DNA of 64,000 nucleotides from CAUZJF01 sp965248605 (lineage in GTDB: Bacteria; Chloroflexota; Dehalococcoidia; Lucifugimonadales; CAUZJF01), in the NCBI GenBank assembly GCA_965248605.1, contig CBDFJV010000007.1:620001-684000 (forward strand), given 5' to 3'. The notes below the pieces were generated by a model. That model saw only the letters and a program-made list of their open reading frames with translations, searched no databases and was not told the origin of the DNA. The translations under genes and the position numbers were made by a program. Within the stretch, counting starts at the first letter, position 1. The number at the start of each line of letters is the position of its first letter. Shown in pieces: positions 1 through 7,749 of the stretch.

Positions 1-978
1 TGCGCTACTGCGGAGCCAGGGGCCAACTCACGGTGCGGGCCGACAGCGGCTTCTATACCCACGCCGTGGTCGCCGTCTGCCGCCGGATGGATGTCCGCTT
101 CTCCATCGCCATCCGCCAGCGCGCCCGCCTGCGGAATCTCATCGAGGCGATACCCGAAGATGGCTGGACGCCGATTCCTTACTGGCTGGACGGCGCCGCC
201 GATGTGGCCGAGACCACCTACACCCCGTTCCAGGCCGAGGCGGACGCCGCGCCGGTACGGCTCATCGTCCGGCGGGTGAAGCCGGCGCCCTGTTCTCAAC
301 TGGCTCTCTTCGCCACCTACAGCTATCACGGCTTCATCACCGACCGGGACGGGGAGACGCTGGAACTGGAGGCCGATCATCGCCGTCACGCCGAGATCGA
401 GAATGCGATACGCGACCTCAAGTACGGCGTGGGGCTGAACCATCTCCCCTCGGGCCGTTTCGCCGCCAACGGCGCCTGGCTGGCGGTACAGGTGATGGCG
501 CACAACCTGGCCCGCTGGACAGCCCGCATCGGCCTGGGTCAGCAGATCGTGACCACCAAGACCCTCAGACGACGGGTCTTTGCCTTGGCCGGACGGATCA
601 CCCGCTCGGCACGCCGATTGACCCTGCAGCTTCCCCGGCGCTGGCCCTGGGAGGAGCAGTTCAGCCGCGCCCTGGCCCGACTGCGAGCCATTCCACTCCC
701 AGCCTGACGGAGCCCGTCCGCCACTGACCCACCAGCCAACCCAACGTCCCCGCAAACTCGCGCCAGCCCAGTCCGCGAGCGCCTCTTGCCGTGTCCTATC
801 CCGCCATCTGGCTCGCCACAGCCACTGTAGGCCGCCATCGGTGCCCCCAAAAGCGCCTGCAGACCGCCCGCCAACCTCCCGTCTACCCAAATTCGAGCCC
901 GGATCATCACGCCTGTAACTCCCTCACCCCCTTCCGCTGTCCTCACGTCGTCCATCCCTGTCCGTCGGTGGATTCGGG
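1..978 (+). mobile_element. IS1380-family element, copy 1 (right part only)
   Basis: This stretch matches, in reverse complement, 53001-53978 of the complete copy (53001-54718) almost base for base. It runs off the left edge of the window. The outer end at 961-978 carries the terminal inverted repeat ending in GGTGGATTCGGG. The bases just outside are TTAAG (979-983), so a TTAAG target duplication is expected on the far side. The insertion lies in the 3' end of the minus-strand gene at 924-2261. Confidence 0.93.
3..707 (+). CDS. IS1380-family transposase, C-terminal part
   Basis: The reading frame is open from the window edge to the stop at 705-707 and gives the last 235 or so residues of a DDE transposase. 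It is the same protein as the full 441-aa copy at 53272-54597 with at least two substitutions (EDGW for EDAW, YWLDG for YWMDG). The second catalytic Asp (VRADSGF) and the late Glu region (HAEIENAIRDLK) are present; the first Asp lies outside the window. It catalyses cut-and-paste movement of its own element. A start at 33 would only be an internal Met, so the gene should be read as partial at its 5' end. Confidence 0.93.
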   Translation, partial: RYCGARGQLTVRADSGFYTHAVVAVCRRMDVRFSIAIRQRARLRNLIEAIPEDGWTPIPYWLDGAADVAETTYTPFQAEADAAPVRLIVRRVKPAPCSQLALFATYSYHGFITDRDGETLELEADHRRHAEIENAIRDLKYGVGLNHLPSGRFAANGAWLAVQVMAHNLARWTARIGLGQQIVTTKTLRRRVFALAGRITRSARRLTLQLPRRWPWEEQFSRALARLRAIPLPA

Positions 979-2261
979 TTAAGGCGCTTGAGAAGCTTGC
1001 TCACCTCATCGCCCACCCTGTCGATGTGCTTCATGGCAGCTACAGCCTGGTCTGTAGCCACCTTGAAGTTGCCGGTGCGGTTCAGCTTTTCTATGGCCCC
1101 GGCTGCCGTCTTCTCCGCTTGGGCCAAGCGTTGCGTAGCGTCGAGAGCGCCATGGGCCATTCGGCGGGTGGTGGAGACCAGATCGTCCGGCAGGGCCTTG
1201 AACTCGTCGATCAATCTGGGGTCGTCGAACGCCCCACCGTGTCTTTGGAGGAAGTTCTTTACTTCTTCGGCGTACTGTTTGGCCTGTACGCGCAACTCTT
1301 CCTGAGCCGTAAGCACCTTGCGTTGCGCCTGGGTGAGGTCGGGTCGCAGGGTGGAGGTCCCGTATTTGGCTTTGTAGGCGTCCTCGGCGTGTTCTGCCAC
1401 GTCCTGCTCGCCAACGGCCTTGCCTAGCTTTCTCATCTTCTTGAACACGTCGTCGGCTGCGCTTGCCAACTGCGGGTCGACCTGCTTTAGGTTGGACTTG
1501 ACTGCAACGACGGCATTCTCGGCTGCGCTTGCCAACTGCGAGTCTAGGTTGGACTTGGCTGCAACGACGGCATTCTCGGCCCTCGCAGTTCTGACTTTGG
1601 GGATGGTCGGAAGGAACTTGCCGGCTCCGCGGACTAGGCCCAAGGGGGCAAAGAAGAGCGAGTCGGCGGCGACTGAGATGAACCTCTCCGTCGGAGACAT
1701 CTCGCCCCAGCGATGGACTGTTGCGGCGATGGGGGTCATGGAGAGAAGAACCTTGTCCAGGGTTTCAACCTTACCGTCTATGTAGCCCGCGACCCCAGGC
1801 ACGTCGAGTCGCGGGTCGGCGGGTGGGCCGGCCGGCATCCTCGACTGCGTGGGATCGACGATGTGGCGCTGGCTGAGGGGCCCTGCTGGAAGCGCGTCGA
1901 AGCCCTGGGCCAACTGGATGGAGCTGCGCGGGTCGGGCGGGCCACCCGGGACATGCTTCGTAGGTACCGGTTCAGTCTTTGGCTGCGAGACGGAGGTAGG
2001 CTTCGAAGTAGTGGTCTTAGCCTTCGGCTTCGCCTGCGAGACGACGACATGCTTCGTGGATGCCGGTTCAGGCTTCGGCTCCGAGCCAGGGGCGCAGTTC
2101 AAGGGCGCCCCCGGTTTAGGCTTCGGCTCCGGCTGCTCCGGAGCGAACTGCTCCAGCGGCCCCTCCTCGTGCTCGTGGAGCCCTATGGCGTCGTGGCTCG
2201 ACGCCGTGTGCCCGAACTGCCCGCATGTCTTGCACCTCTTCTTGGATCGCTTCTGTGCCAT
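924..2261 (-). CDS. Zinc-knuckle, Pro-rich coiled-coil protein, 3' end replaced by IS
   Basis: I do not recognise the family. The first 20 residues hold a CCHH knuckle (CKTCGQFGHTASSH), which suggests metal or nucleic-acid binding. Then comes a Pro/Lys/Glu linker of about 110 residues with repeated STKHV/PTKHV units, a hydrophobic stretch (SLFFAPLGLVRGAGK), and a long Ala/Lys-rich coiled coil. An approximately 20-residue unit (AENAVVA.KSNL) is repeated in tandem. From position 978 downward the frame runs into IS1380 copy 1, so the last 18 or so residues (PTDRDGRREDSGRG) are IS-encoded and the native C-terminus is lost. It is the distal gene of the minus-strand set starting at 4765. Confidence 0.7.
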   Translation of the reverse strand: MAQKRSKKRCKTCGQFGHTASSHDAIGLHEHEEGPLEQFAPEQPEPKPKPGAPLNCAPGSEPKPEPASTKHVVVSQAKPKAKTTTSKPTSVSQPKTEPVPTKHVPGGPPDPRSSIQLAQGFDALPAGPLSQRHIVDPTQSRMPAGPPADPRLDVPGVAGYIDGKVETLDKVLLSMTPIAATVHRWGEMSPTERFISVAADSLFFAPLGLVRGAGKFLPTIPKVRTARAENAVVAAKSNLDSQLASAAENAVVAVKSNLKQVDPQLASAADDVFKKMRKLGKAVGEQDVAEHAEDAYKAKYGTSTLRPDLTQAQRKVLTAQEELRVQAKQYAEEVKNFLQRHGGAFDDPRLIDEFKALPDDLVSTTRRMAHGALDATQRLAQAEKTAAGAIEKLNRTGNFKVATDQAVAAMKHIDRVGDEVSKLLKRLNPNPPTDRDGRREDSGRG

Positions 2262-2307
2262 GGCTCAGCTCCTCTCATTTGAGAACACTTGGTTGATGGT
2301 GCGCAGC

Positions 2308-2697
2308 TCATGAACCCAGCCCGATCAATCTGAGCGGGTTGAGCGCTCTGGCGGCGTTGATGAACTGACTGACGGCATTGAGCAGCACCGGGAGCACACC
2401 GGTGAAGAATCCGTAGGTCGCGGCGCCGGTGAAGACGAGGACGGTGAGCCAGCGGACGGCTTGCATGTTTCCGGAGAACCACTCGTAGTCCCAGGTCAGC
2501 AGACGTCCGACGGCGCCTATGTACCCGAGATTGGGCACGGGGATCGGGATGAAGATGACCGTCTTCATCTCGATGACCGAGAGCGTCAGCACCGTCGACA
2601 GATCCGACTGGTTGCCTATGGCGAGGTTCAAGAGTCCCTGGACGAAGGACATGAGGAGCCAGCCGAACATCAGGACGGAGACGAACTTGACGGTCAC
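2308..2697 (-). CDS. Small polytopic membrane protein
   Basis: A 129-aa protein with a GTG start at 2697, preceded by AGGTGAT and starting four bases after the stop of the upstream gene, so the two are probably translationally coupled. Hydrophobic segments are visible near residues 5-28, 45-68 and 82-108, followed by a short tail rich in Asn, Ala and Leu. There is no recognisable domain. It is the third membrane gene in a row on this strand, which suggests a subunit of a membrane complex built from this operon. No function is assigned. Confidence 0.72.
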   Translation of the reverse strand: MTVKFVSVLMFGWLLMSFVQGLLNLAIGNQSDLSTVLTLSVIEMKTVIFIPIPVPNLGYIGAVGRLLTWDYEWFSGNMQAVRWLTVLVFTGAATYGFFTGVLPVLLNAVSQFINAARALNPLRLIGLGS

Positions 2698-2701
2698 GAC
2701 A

Positions 2702-3481
2702 TCACCTCATGAACTTGACGGGTCCGATCGCCGCGAAGTAGCCGAGGCCTACGAAGACGACGAAGGCGAGCGGTACGCCGAGGATGTAGGCCAGAACGAA
2801 GTAGACGAGGCCGCCTGCGACGGCCGCCCACAGCATCGAGCGGAGTCCGCTCTGCAGGACCTTGCCCGAGACGACGGCGGCGACGACCGTCGACAGGATC
2901 ATCCAGAAGGCGTGGACCGGCAGGGCGCTGCTGTTGACCAGCTCCCTGTACGGGTCCATGAAGGGCGATGAGACGATGCCGCCCGCCTGCGGCGTCACGA
3001 ATACCGCGAGCGGTAGATTGGGGGCGACGGCGGCGACCGGCTGGTCGGGCAGGGACGGCAGGGCCTCTGGCTGGACCTCGAGCCCGTTGACCGTGATAGT
3101 CAGATCGCCGGGGTCCGAGGTGATGTAGTAGGTCCCGTCATTGTCGGCCGCAGACCGGTCGTCGACGGTGCCGCGCCACTCCCAGCTGTTGGAGGCGGAG
3201 CCTACCTGGGTAGGCTCTATGTCGCCGCCCGCGAGCTTCAGGTCGAGGGCGTAGGTGGGTGCGGTGAGGGAGGTGTGGCCGATGCGTACCCCCCCGACGC
3301 CGCCGGTGACGCCGTTGCCGATCTTGACCGGACCGGTCCAGGGGGTGCTCGACTCGTTCTCGATGTTGACCGTGAGGCTGTACGTATATGCGGTCGGGTC
3401 GTATGCCGACTGGGCCGTGGCTATACCCACCGCGGCTGCGACGGCTCCGAGTACGAGCGTTACGGCGACGATCAGCCTCAC
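2702..3481 (-). CDS. Exported protein with C-terminal membrane bundle
   Basis: The GTG start at 3481 is chosen because GGAGGG sits 9-14 bases upstream and an N-terminal signal or anchor follows at once (TVRLIVAVTLVLGAVAAAV). An upstream ATG at 3595 would add a Ser/Arg-rich tail that overlaps the previous gene. The 259-aa product has a 160-residue extracytoplasmic region rich in Thr, Gly and Ser, then two or three membrane helices in the last 70 residues. The architecture matches the genes at 3501-4514 and 4965-5687: signal, ectodomain, C-terminal helices. Family unknown. Confidence 0.72.
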   Translation of the reverse strand: MRLIVAVTLVLGAVAAAVGIATAQSAYDPTAYTYSLTVNIENESSTPWTGPVKIGNGVTGGVGGVRIGHTSLTAPTYALDLKLAGGDIEPTQVGSASNSWEWRGTVDDRSAADNDGTYYITSDPGDLTITVNGLEVQPEALPSLPDQPVAAVAPNLPLAVFVTPQAGGIVSSPFMDPYRELVNSSALPVHAFWMILSTVVAAVVSGKVLQSGLRSMLWAAVAGGLVYFVLAYILGVPLAFVVFVGLGYFAAIGPVKFMR

Positions 3482-3500
3482 GGTGTGGTATTCCCTCCGC

Positions 3501-4514
3501 CTAGCTCGGCCAGAACCGGTTGACGAGGGTTGCGAACGAGACCGTGCATGCGAGGACGAGGATGCCGACGGCGGCCATGAAGGGGGGCACTCCAATCATG
3601 CCCCCCGCCAAGATGATCTGGAACGGGTAGAGGAGCAGGGCTTGACTATCCCCGCGGCTGTAGGCGATGGCGGCGTACATGCAGACGGCCATGACTGCGA
3701 CGAGCCCGATGCCCATCGCCAGGAACGGGATCCCGAAGCTCTTGCCCAGGTTCGCCATGTCCCTCGAAAACGCAGAGTCAGAGCCGTCGACCGTGAGGGC
3801 CGTCGGGTCCGGGATGGTCGAGGTGGTGTGAGTGAAATCGCCCGTTGCCGAGCCTTGGGAGATATCGAATGCGCCGGAGGCGATGAAGACGATGTGGGGG
3901 AAGGCCGCGTCCACCTTGGCGCGGCCGGCGATCGTGATGCCGCTCGGCGATACGTACTCTTGGGAAGCTATGTCGGGATCGTCGGCCTCGAGGGCGAGCA
4001 CGACGTCCTTGATGTCGTCCGCGAGCTCGTCCGCCGTCGCCGGCAGATCTGAGGTCGCGTTCCAGTCGGGATCGTTCGCGGGCGTGTCGCAGTGGCTCTG
4101 GGGCGGGTCGAACAGCGTCGGACTGCCGTGGATGCACAGCTGCACGTCAGAATCTCCCCAGGGGACTTCGGCGTTGGCGGCGTTGGGGCCCCAGTAGAAG
4201 GCGACGAGGCCGTATCCGGTGGCCGGTGGGTGGGACTGCCCCAGGACGTTTGAGCCATCCTGTACCTTCAAGATGGCCCCGCCGGGACCGTATGCCTTCT
4301 CGTCGTCGCCGGGCTGCTCCGTGAGAGCGTAGCGGCCCAGGATCAGCCGGTCGTTGAGCGCGAGGACGTGCCTGTAGGCGTGCACCTCGCGGACGGCTAC
4401 GGTCGTCCAGCCGTGCGACGCCGACGCGCTGCCGATATCTGCGAGCCACCACGTAGCCGCGATGAGAGCGGCGAGGAGGCCGGCCCTGGCTCGTTCTCTA
4501 GCTCGTTGCCGCAT
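3501..4514 (-). CDS. Exported protein with ectodomain and C-terminal helices
   Basis: The start at 4514 is preferred because it gives a clean signal peptide: Arg-rich n-region, hydrophobic core LLAALIAATWWLAD and a likely cut after SASA. The 337-aa product has an ectodomain of about 210 residues with a possible disulfide pair (CIHGSP and SHCDTP), and three membrane helices in the last 80 residues. It overlaps the end of the HTH gene by 118 bases and lies 19 bases before the next gene, so it is part of the same minus-strand operon. I know of no family for it. Confidence 0.7.
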   Translation of the reverse strand: MRQRARERARAGLLAALIAATWWLADIGSASASHGWTTVAVREVHAYRHVLALNDRLILGRYALTEQPGDDEKAYGPGGAILKVQDGSNVLGQSHPPATGYGLVAFYWGPNAANAEVPWGDSDVQLCIHGSPTLFDPPQSHCDTPANDPDWNATSDLPATADELADDIKDVVLALEADDPDIASQEYVSPSGITIAGRAKVDAAFPHIVFIASGAFDISQGSATGDFTHTTSTIPDPTALTVDGSDSAFSRDMANLGKSFGIPFLAMGIGLVAVMAVCMYAAIAYSRGDSQALLLYPFQIILAGGMIGVPPFMAAVGILVLACTVSFATLVNRFWPS

Positions 4515-4765
4515 CCCAGAAGAAACTCCGATAGCTGGCCGAACACTCCGGACCGCTCGGCCAATATGTACAGAGCCAGCTGCTGGGAGGGCGTGAGGGT
4601 CCTCATTCCACTCCTCACCTCGCAGAGGCGGTGGTACTCCATCCCCAGCTCCCTTGCCAGGCCGCTCCAGCTGCAGTCCAGCGAGTCGCGGATCCAGACG
4701 AGGGCGTCCGGCATCCGGCGGCGAAGCTCCGAGTTCTCCGGCTTGGCGTCCAGGACTGCTCTCAT
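4397..4765 (-). CDS. Small helix-turn-helix protein, likely regulator
   Basis: A 122-aa protein. Residues 20-70 read as a lambda-repressor-like HTH: ALVWIRDSLDCSWSGLAREL, then HRLCEVRSG in the recognition-helix position. The C-terminal third is Arg/Pro-rich and overlaps the next gene, so the true domain probably ends near residue 90. It is the first gene of the minus-strand operon and faces the plus-strand operon starting at 4965, with a large palindrome (4806-4843) between them. Control of both operons by this protein is inferred from position only. Confidence 0.6.
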   Translation of the reverse strand: MRAVLDAKPENSELRRRMPDALVWIRDSLDCSWSGLARELGMEYHRLCEVRSGMRTLTPSQQLALYILAERSGVFGQLSEFLLGCGNELENEPGPASSPLSSRLRGGSQISAARRRRTAGRP

Positions 4766-4805
4766 GGCTCACTCCCCTAAGTATGACAGGGCTCCGGTTT
4801 GTTGG

Positions 4806-4843
4806 GTATATCCCGAATCCGGGATATCCCGGATCCGGTATAC
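4806..4843. promoter_or_regulatory. Large palindrome between divergent operons, probable operator
   Basis: The core CCGGGATATCCCGG (4819-4832) is a perfect palindrome, and the symmetry extends to 4809-4842 with three mismatches. An overlapping repeat ATATCCCG-AATC-CGGGATAT (4808-4827) is also perfect. It sits 41 bases upstream of the HTH gene and 122 bases upstream of the plus-strand operon. This is where an autoregulatory, dimeric HTH protein would be expected to bind. Confidence 0.6.
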
Positions 4844-4964
4844 ATCGCTATCTTACCAGGGTGCTAAGGTAGCCTCGCTGGGTTCTCCAGGCGACATGTC
4901 GCTGCTTAGAGCGGACACTCTCCTGGCCGACAACCAAATCCCCACACTTCGGAGGCATTCGGAA

Positions 4965-5687
4965 ATGGTAAACATCCAAGGACCGTCGTCCAAGATACTC
5001 GGGGCGATCCTGGCGATCGTCTTCATCTCGCTGGGGCTGGATCTGATCCGAGTCCCATTCGTCGACATCGTCACCGAGCCGTATACGCAGACGACGAGCG
5101 TGACCTCCGATGCCAATGGGGCCGCAACGGTGTCGCTGGCCCAGAGGCATTTCTTCACCGACACCGAGTCGCTGAGTGTCGTCGGAGCAACCAGCGGCGA
5201 CGTGACGGCCAATACGACCGTGGGGGCCGACCGCAAGACGCTCTCGATTACCGAATTTCCCGCCTCCACGACCCAGGACGTCACCGTGAGCAGCCTACAG
5301 GACAGGGGAGGGACGATCGACCCTCTGTGGAAGGCGCTCCCCTTCTTCATGTTGATGGGGGTCATAGCCGCCATCATCGGGCTCTCCGTCGCGGGCGGCA
5401 CCAGCCTTGGCGGCTCCGACCTCCACACGCGGATCCTGACCGGAGTGATCGTGCTCGTGATCGGCGGCATCCTGACCAGCGTGCAGGGCTCGTTCGTCGA
5501 GGCTACTCGTTCCTCCTACTCCAACGCTCCCGACTTCGTCGGCATCACCCTCGGGCTTCCACTGCTGGACCTGGCCTACGTCCTGGTGCTGTTGGGCCTT
5601 ACCTTCGGCATGTTCGGCGGCGGTAAGCTGGTCGGTCGAGTCCGCAAGCAGGGCAAGCAGAGCAGGCAGGAAGCCGGTGCGTTCTAA
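4965..5687 (+). CDS. Membrane protein with ectodomain
   Basis: The start at 4965 is set by GGAGG at 4951-4955. The 240-aa product has an N-terminal anchor (residues 10-30, ILGAILAIVFISLGLDL), an ectodomain of about 90 residues rich in Thr, Val and Ser, and three C-terminal helices near residues 122-145, 152-172 and 190-222. A basic tail follows (GRVRKQGKQSRQ). The layout mirrors the exported proteins on the minus strand. First gene of the plus-strand operon 4965-7556. Family not recognised. Confidence 0.7.
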   Translation: MVNIQGPSSKILGAILAIVFISLGLDLIRVPFVDIVTEPYTQTTSVTSDANGAATVSLAQRHFFTDTESLSVVGATSGDVTANTTVGADRKTLSITEFPASTTQDVTVSSLQDRGGTIDPLWKALPFFMLMGVIAAIIGLSVAGGTSLGGSDLHTRILTGVIVLVIGGILTSVQGSFVEATRSSYSNAPDFVGITLGLPLLDLAYVLVLLGLTFGMFGGGKLVGRVRKQGKQSRQEAGAF

Positions 5688-5711
5688 TCGAGCGCACCGA
5701 GAGCTAGACCG

Positions 5712-6161
5712 ATGCCCACGCCCAAGACGCTCCTCGGGTACGTCCTCCATGGCAACCGCGCCCTAGAGGAGCGCACCCTGCGGGCCGAGGGCCGCGTGCT
5801 GATCGATGAGCCCGACGAGCAGGGGATGCCCCGCGCGTGGCCCATATCCCCAAACCCCCGCCAGGTCGTCCGGCGCACACCGAAGGGGGCCGAGACGAGA
5901 CCGTATGTCATACTCTCGTCCCTGAGGCTTGGGCACCCCGCTCTGCCCGGCAGGGAGGCTCTGGACCCCACAGAGCATCTGCTCTCCCTGGCGATGGACG
6001 AGCAGGTCGCCATGGCCGCCACCGCCAAGCAGCCGGCGAGCAAGGCCGAGAACGTACTGCTCCTCTCCGTGGTCCTCGCGGCGCTGGTCTCCCTGCTCTG
6101 TCTGATCGTCATCTTGTCCATGCTGCCCCGCGTCGGCCACGCGGTCGTCTCGTGGTTCTAG
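5712..6161 (+). CDS. Single-pass membrane protein, C-terminal anchor
   Basis: A 149-aa product with a soluble N-terminal region of about 110 residues and one strong membrane segment near residues 117-138 (LLLSVVLAALVSLLCLIVI). There is no signal peptide, so a tail-anchored topology with the N-terminus inside is likely. It lies 24 bases after the previous gene and 12 before the next in a tight operon. No domain is recognised. Confidence 0.65.
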   Translation: MPTPKTLLGYVLHGNRALEERTLRAEGRVLIDEPDEQGMPRAWPISPNPRQVVRRTPKGAETRPYVILSSLRLGHPALPGREALDPTEHLLSLAMDEQVAMAATAKQPASKAENVLLLSVVLAALVSLLCLIVILSMLPRVGHAVVSWF

Positions 6162-6173
6162 GCTCACTTCCAG

Positions 6174-6965
6174 ATGTCATATCTGACGATATATCTGGCC
6201 TCCGCCGCCATCTTCGCCATCGTCTTCGTGGGCTACTCGGTTCGCGAGTACCGCGCCCGCGGCCTCGTGGGGATGCCCGAGTGGGCGCTTCCCTTGGTCA
6301 CCTGGCTCTTCAGGGCTCTCAGATTCAGGAGCCCCGACGCCGGAGTACCTCTCGAGATGCTCGATTGGGTCGGGTCGGGGCCTGCGGCCATGGCGCCTCG
6401 AAAGCTCCGGTGCATCGCCATCAACCCGGAATGGGCCAAGGACGTTGAAACCTACTTTGCGTCGGCCGAGCCCATCGTCGACAACGTGTCGATGGCGTTC
6501 GGACCCGACGAGGCCGTCCTCCTCGGCCAGATCGAAGGCCTCGACGGCTTCGACGACTGCCCGAACGTCCGCGGCATGATCGAGCTCCCTGGAAGGGACG
6601 ACAGCGGAAAGACCGTCTGGGAGTGGGAAGACCTCCCGGACGGCTCCTGGGTCTTCATTCCTCCGGCCAGGATCCACGCCTTCGCCGCCGCCGCCGGCGC
6701 CGATACCGAGCTTCCGAGCGCCAAGGACCTCGTCGACTCCGTCATGACGCTCGACTGGAGCTCCTTCGACATGTCGTCCATGTCTCCTCCCGAGTTCGGC
6801 GGGGACCTTCAGCTCAAGGAGTACCGCCGGCAGATGCGCCCGCCCAGGCTCGGCGAGCTCGTCCGTCAGCTCCAGACCTACATCCTGCTGGCCACCGGCG
6901 GGGTGCTCTTGGCCGTGGTACTGGCATTCATCGCCGCACTCGACAGTGGAGGCTCAGCGTCGTGA
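6174..6965 (+). CDS. Bitopic membrane protein with large soluble core
   Basis: A 263-aa product with membrane helices at both ends: residues 4-22 (LTIYLASAAIFAIVFVGYS) and about 237-258. The 200-residue middle region is acidic and Trp/Pro-rich (WEWEDLPDGSWVF) and probably cytoplasmic, since the sequence after helix 1 is basic. It overlaps the next gene by four bases (GTGA). Family unknown; position suggests a structural or assembly subunit of the same complex as its neighbours. Confidence 0.65.
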   Translation: MSYLTIYLASAAIFAIVFVGYSVREYRARGLVGMPEWALPLVTWLFRALRFRSPDAGVPLEMLDWVGSGPAAMAPRKLRCIAINPEWAKDVETYFASAEPIVDNVSMAFGPDEAVLLGQIEGLDGFDDCPNVRGMIELPGRDDSGKTVWEWEDLPDGSWVFIPPARIHAFAAAAGADTELPSAKDLVDSVMTLDWSSFDMSSMSPPEFGGDLQLKEYRRQMRPPRLGELVRQLQTYILLATGGVLLAVVLAFIAALDSGGSAS

Positions 6966-7374
6966 ACAAGCTCGACGGTCTGGACGTCGACGACGCCGGG
7001 GGACAGCTGCTCGCCAACGAGCCAGCCGTCGCAAAGCGCTTCCTCGAGGCGCCCGAGGTCCTGGCCGAGTACCTCATACGCACCGGCAGCTCAGCGACCC
7101 TCGCCGACATCCTCGACTGGCAGCGCACCCTGCAGATCGGACTCAAGTACCGGAACAGAACCCTCGTGGCCAACGCCGTCCAGTGGTTCCTCGCCACTCG
7201 CGGCACCGACGGTGAGGCCAACCACATCGCCATGCCCGCGAACTCGAGCAGAGGCAGATCCCTGTCTCACCCGCCCAGGTCGTCAGGCTGCTCGCCGCCG
7301 CAGGGTTTCCCAAGACGCCGGCAGGCACCTTCCTCATTCGCACCAGCCAGCCCATACAGGACCTGACCGAATGA
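6962..7374 (+). pseudogene. Small soluble protein with one apparent frameshift
   Basis: Starts at GTG 6962, overlapping the previous stop. The first frame reads well through LADILDWQRTLQIGLKYRN to about 7220, then becomes Ser/Arg/Pro-rich and stops at 7366. In the -1 frame the sequence after about 7225 is protein-like (ELEQRQIPVSPAQVVRLLAA, then GFPKTPAGTFLIRTSQP) and stops at 7372-7374, sharing ATGA with the start of the next gene. The intact protein would be about 137 aa. Either one base is missing (mutation or assembly error) or the ribosome shifts frame; I see no convincing slippery heptamer. Confidence 0.6.
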
Positions 7375-7556
7375 GCTCCTTCCCCTCGCTGCTGACCATA
7401 GCCGTCGACCTGGCCGTGTTCTTCACAGCCATCCACGTCTACGACCAGATCGTCGATCACAGCCGCCTGGCCGCAACGGCGATCGGCCTCATTGGCATCG
7501 CCTTCCTGGGCATGATGCTGGGCGACATCCTAGACTGGATTAGAGACAAGCTCTGA
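7371..7556 (+). CDS. 61-aa two-helix membrane protein
   Basis: Starts at ATG 7371 within the ATGA overlap with the restored frame of the upstream gene. Two membrane helices cover nearly the whole protein (LLTIAVDLAVFFTAIHVY and AIGLIGIAFLGMMLGDIL), with a short charged C-terminus (DWIRDKL). The size and charge resemble phage holins or small export subunits, but nothing in the sequence proves that. Last gene of the plus-strand operon. Confidence 0.6.
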   Translation: MSSFPSLLTIAVDLAVFFTAIHVYDQIVDHSRLAATAIGLIGIAFLGMMLGDILDWIRDKL

Positions 7557-7749
7557 GGTAAGTCCCTTGAGGGCGAGGGGACATAGCTAAGTGGTCCCGG
7601 AAGCCACGTCTCGAAACCTGCTTGCCGTCGTGGTAGTAGTACACAAGCCAGCACAGCCTCGTGGTCTTCGTCTGGTAGGGTTATCATTCGTACAAGAGCC
7701 CGCCGCCTTGGCCTTGGCAACGCTTCTCCGTTCGAGCGATCCCCGGTGC

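Noticed and set aside
6962..7374. Confident call of programmed -1 frameshifting
   Set aside because: No slippery heptamer or downstream pseudoknot could be recognised; an indel is simpler.
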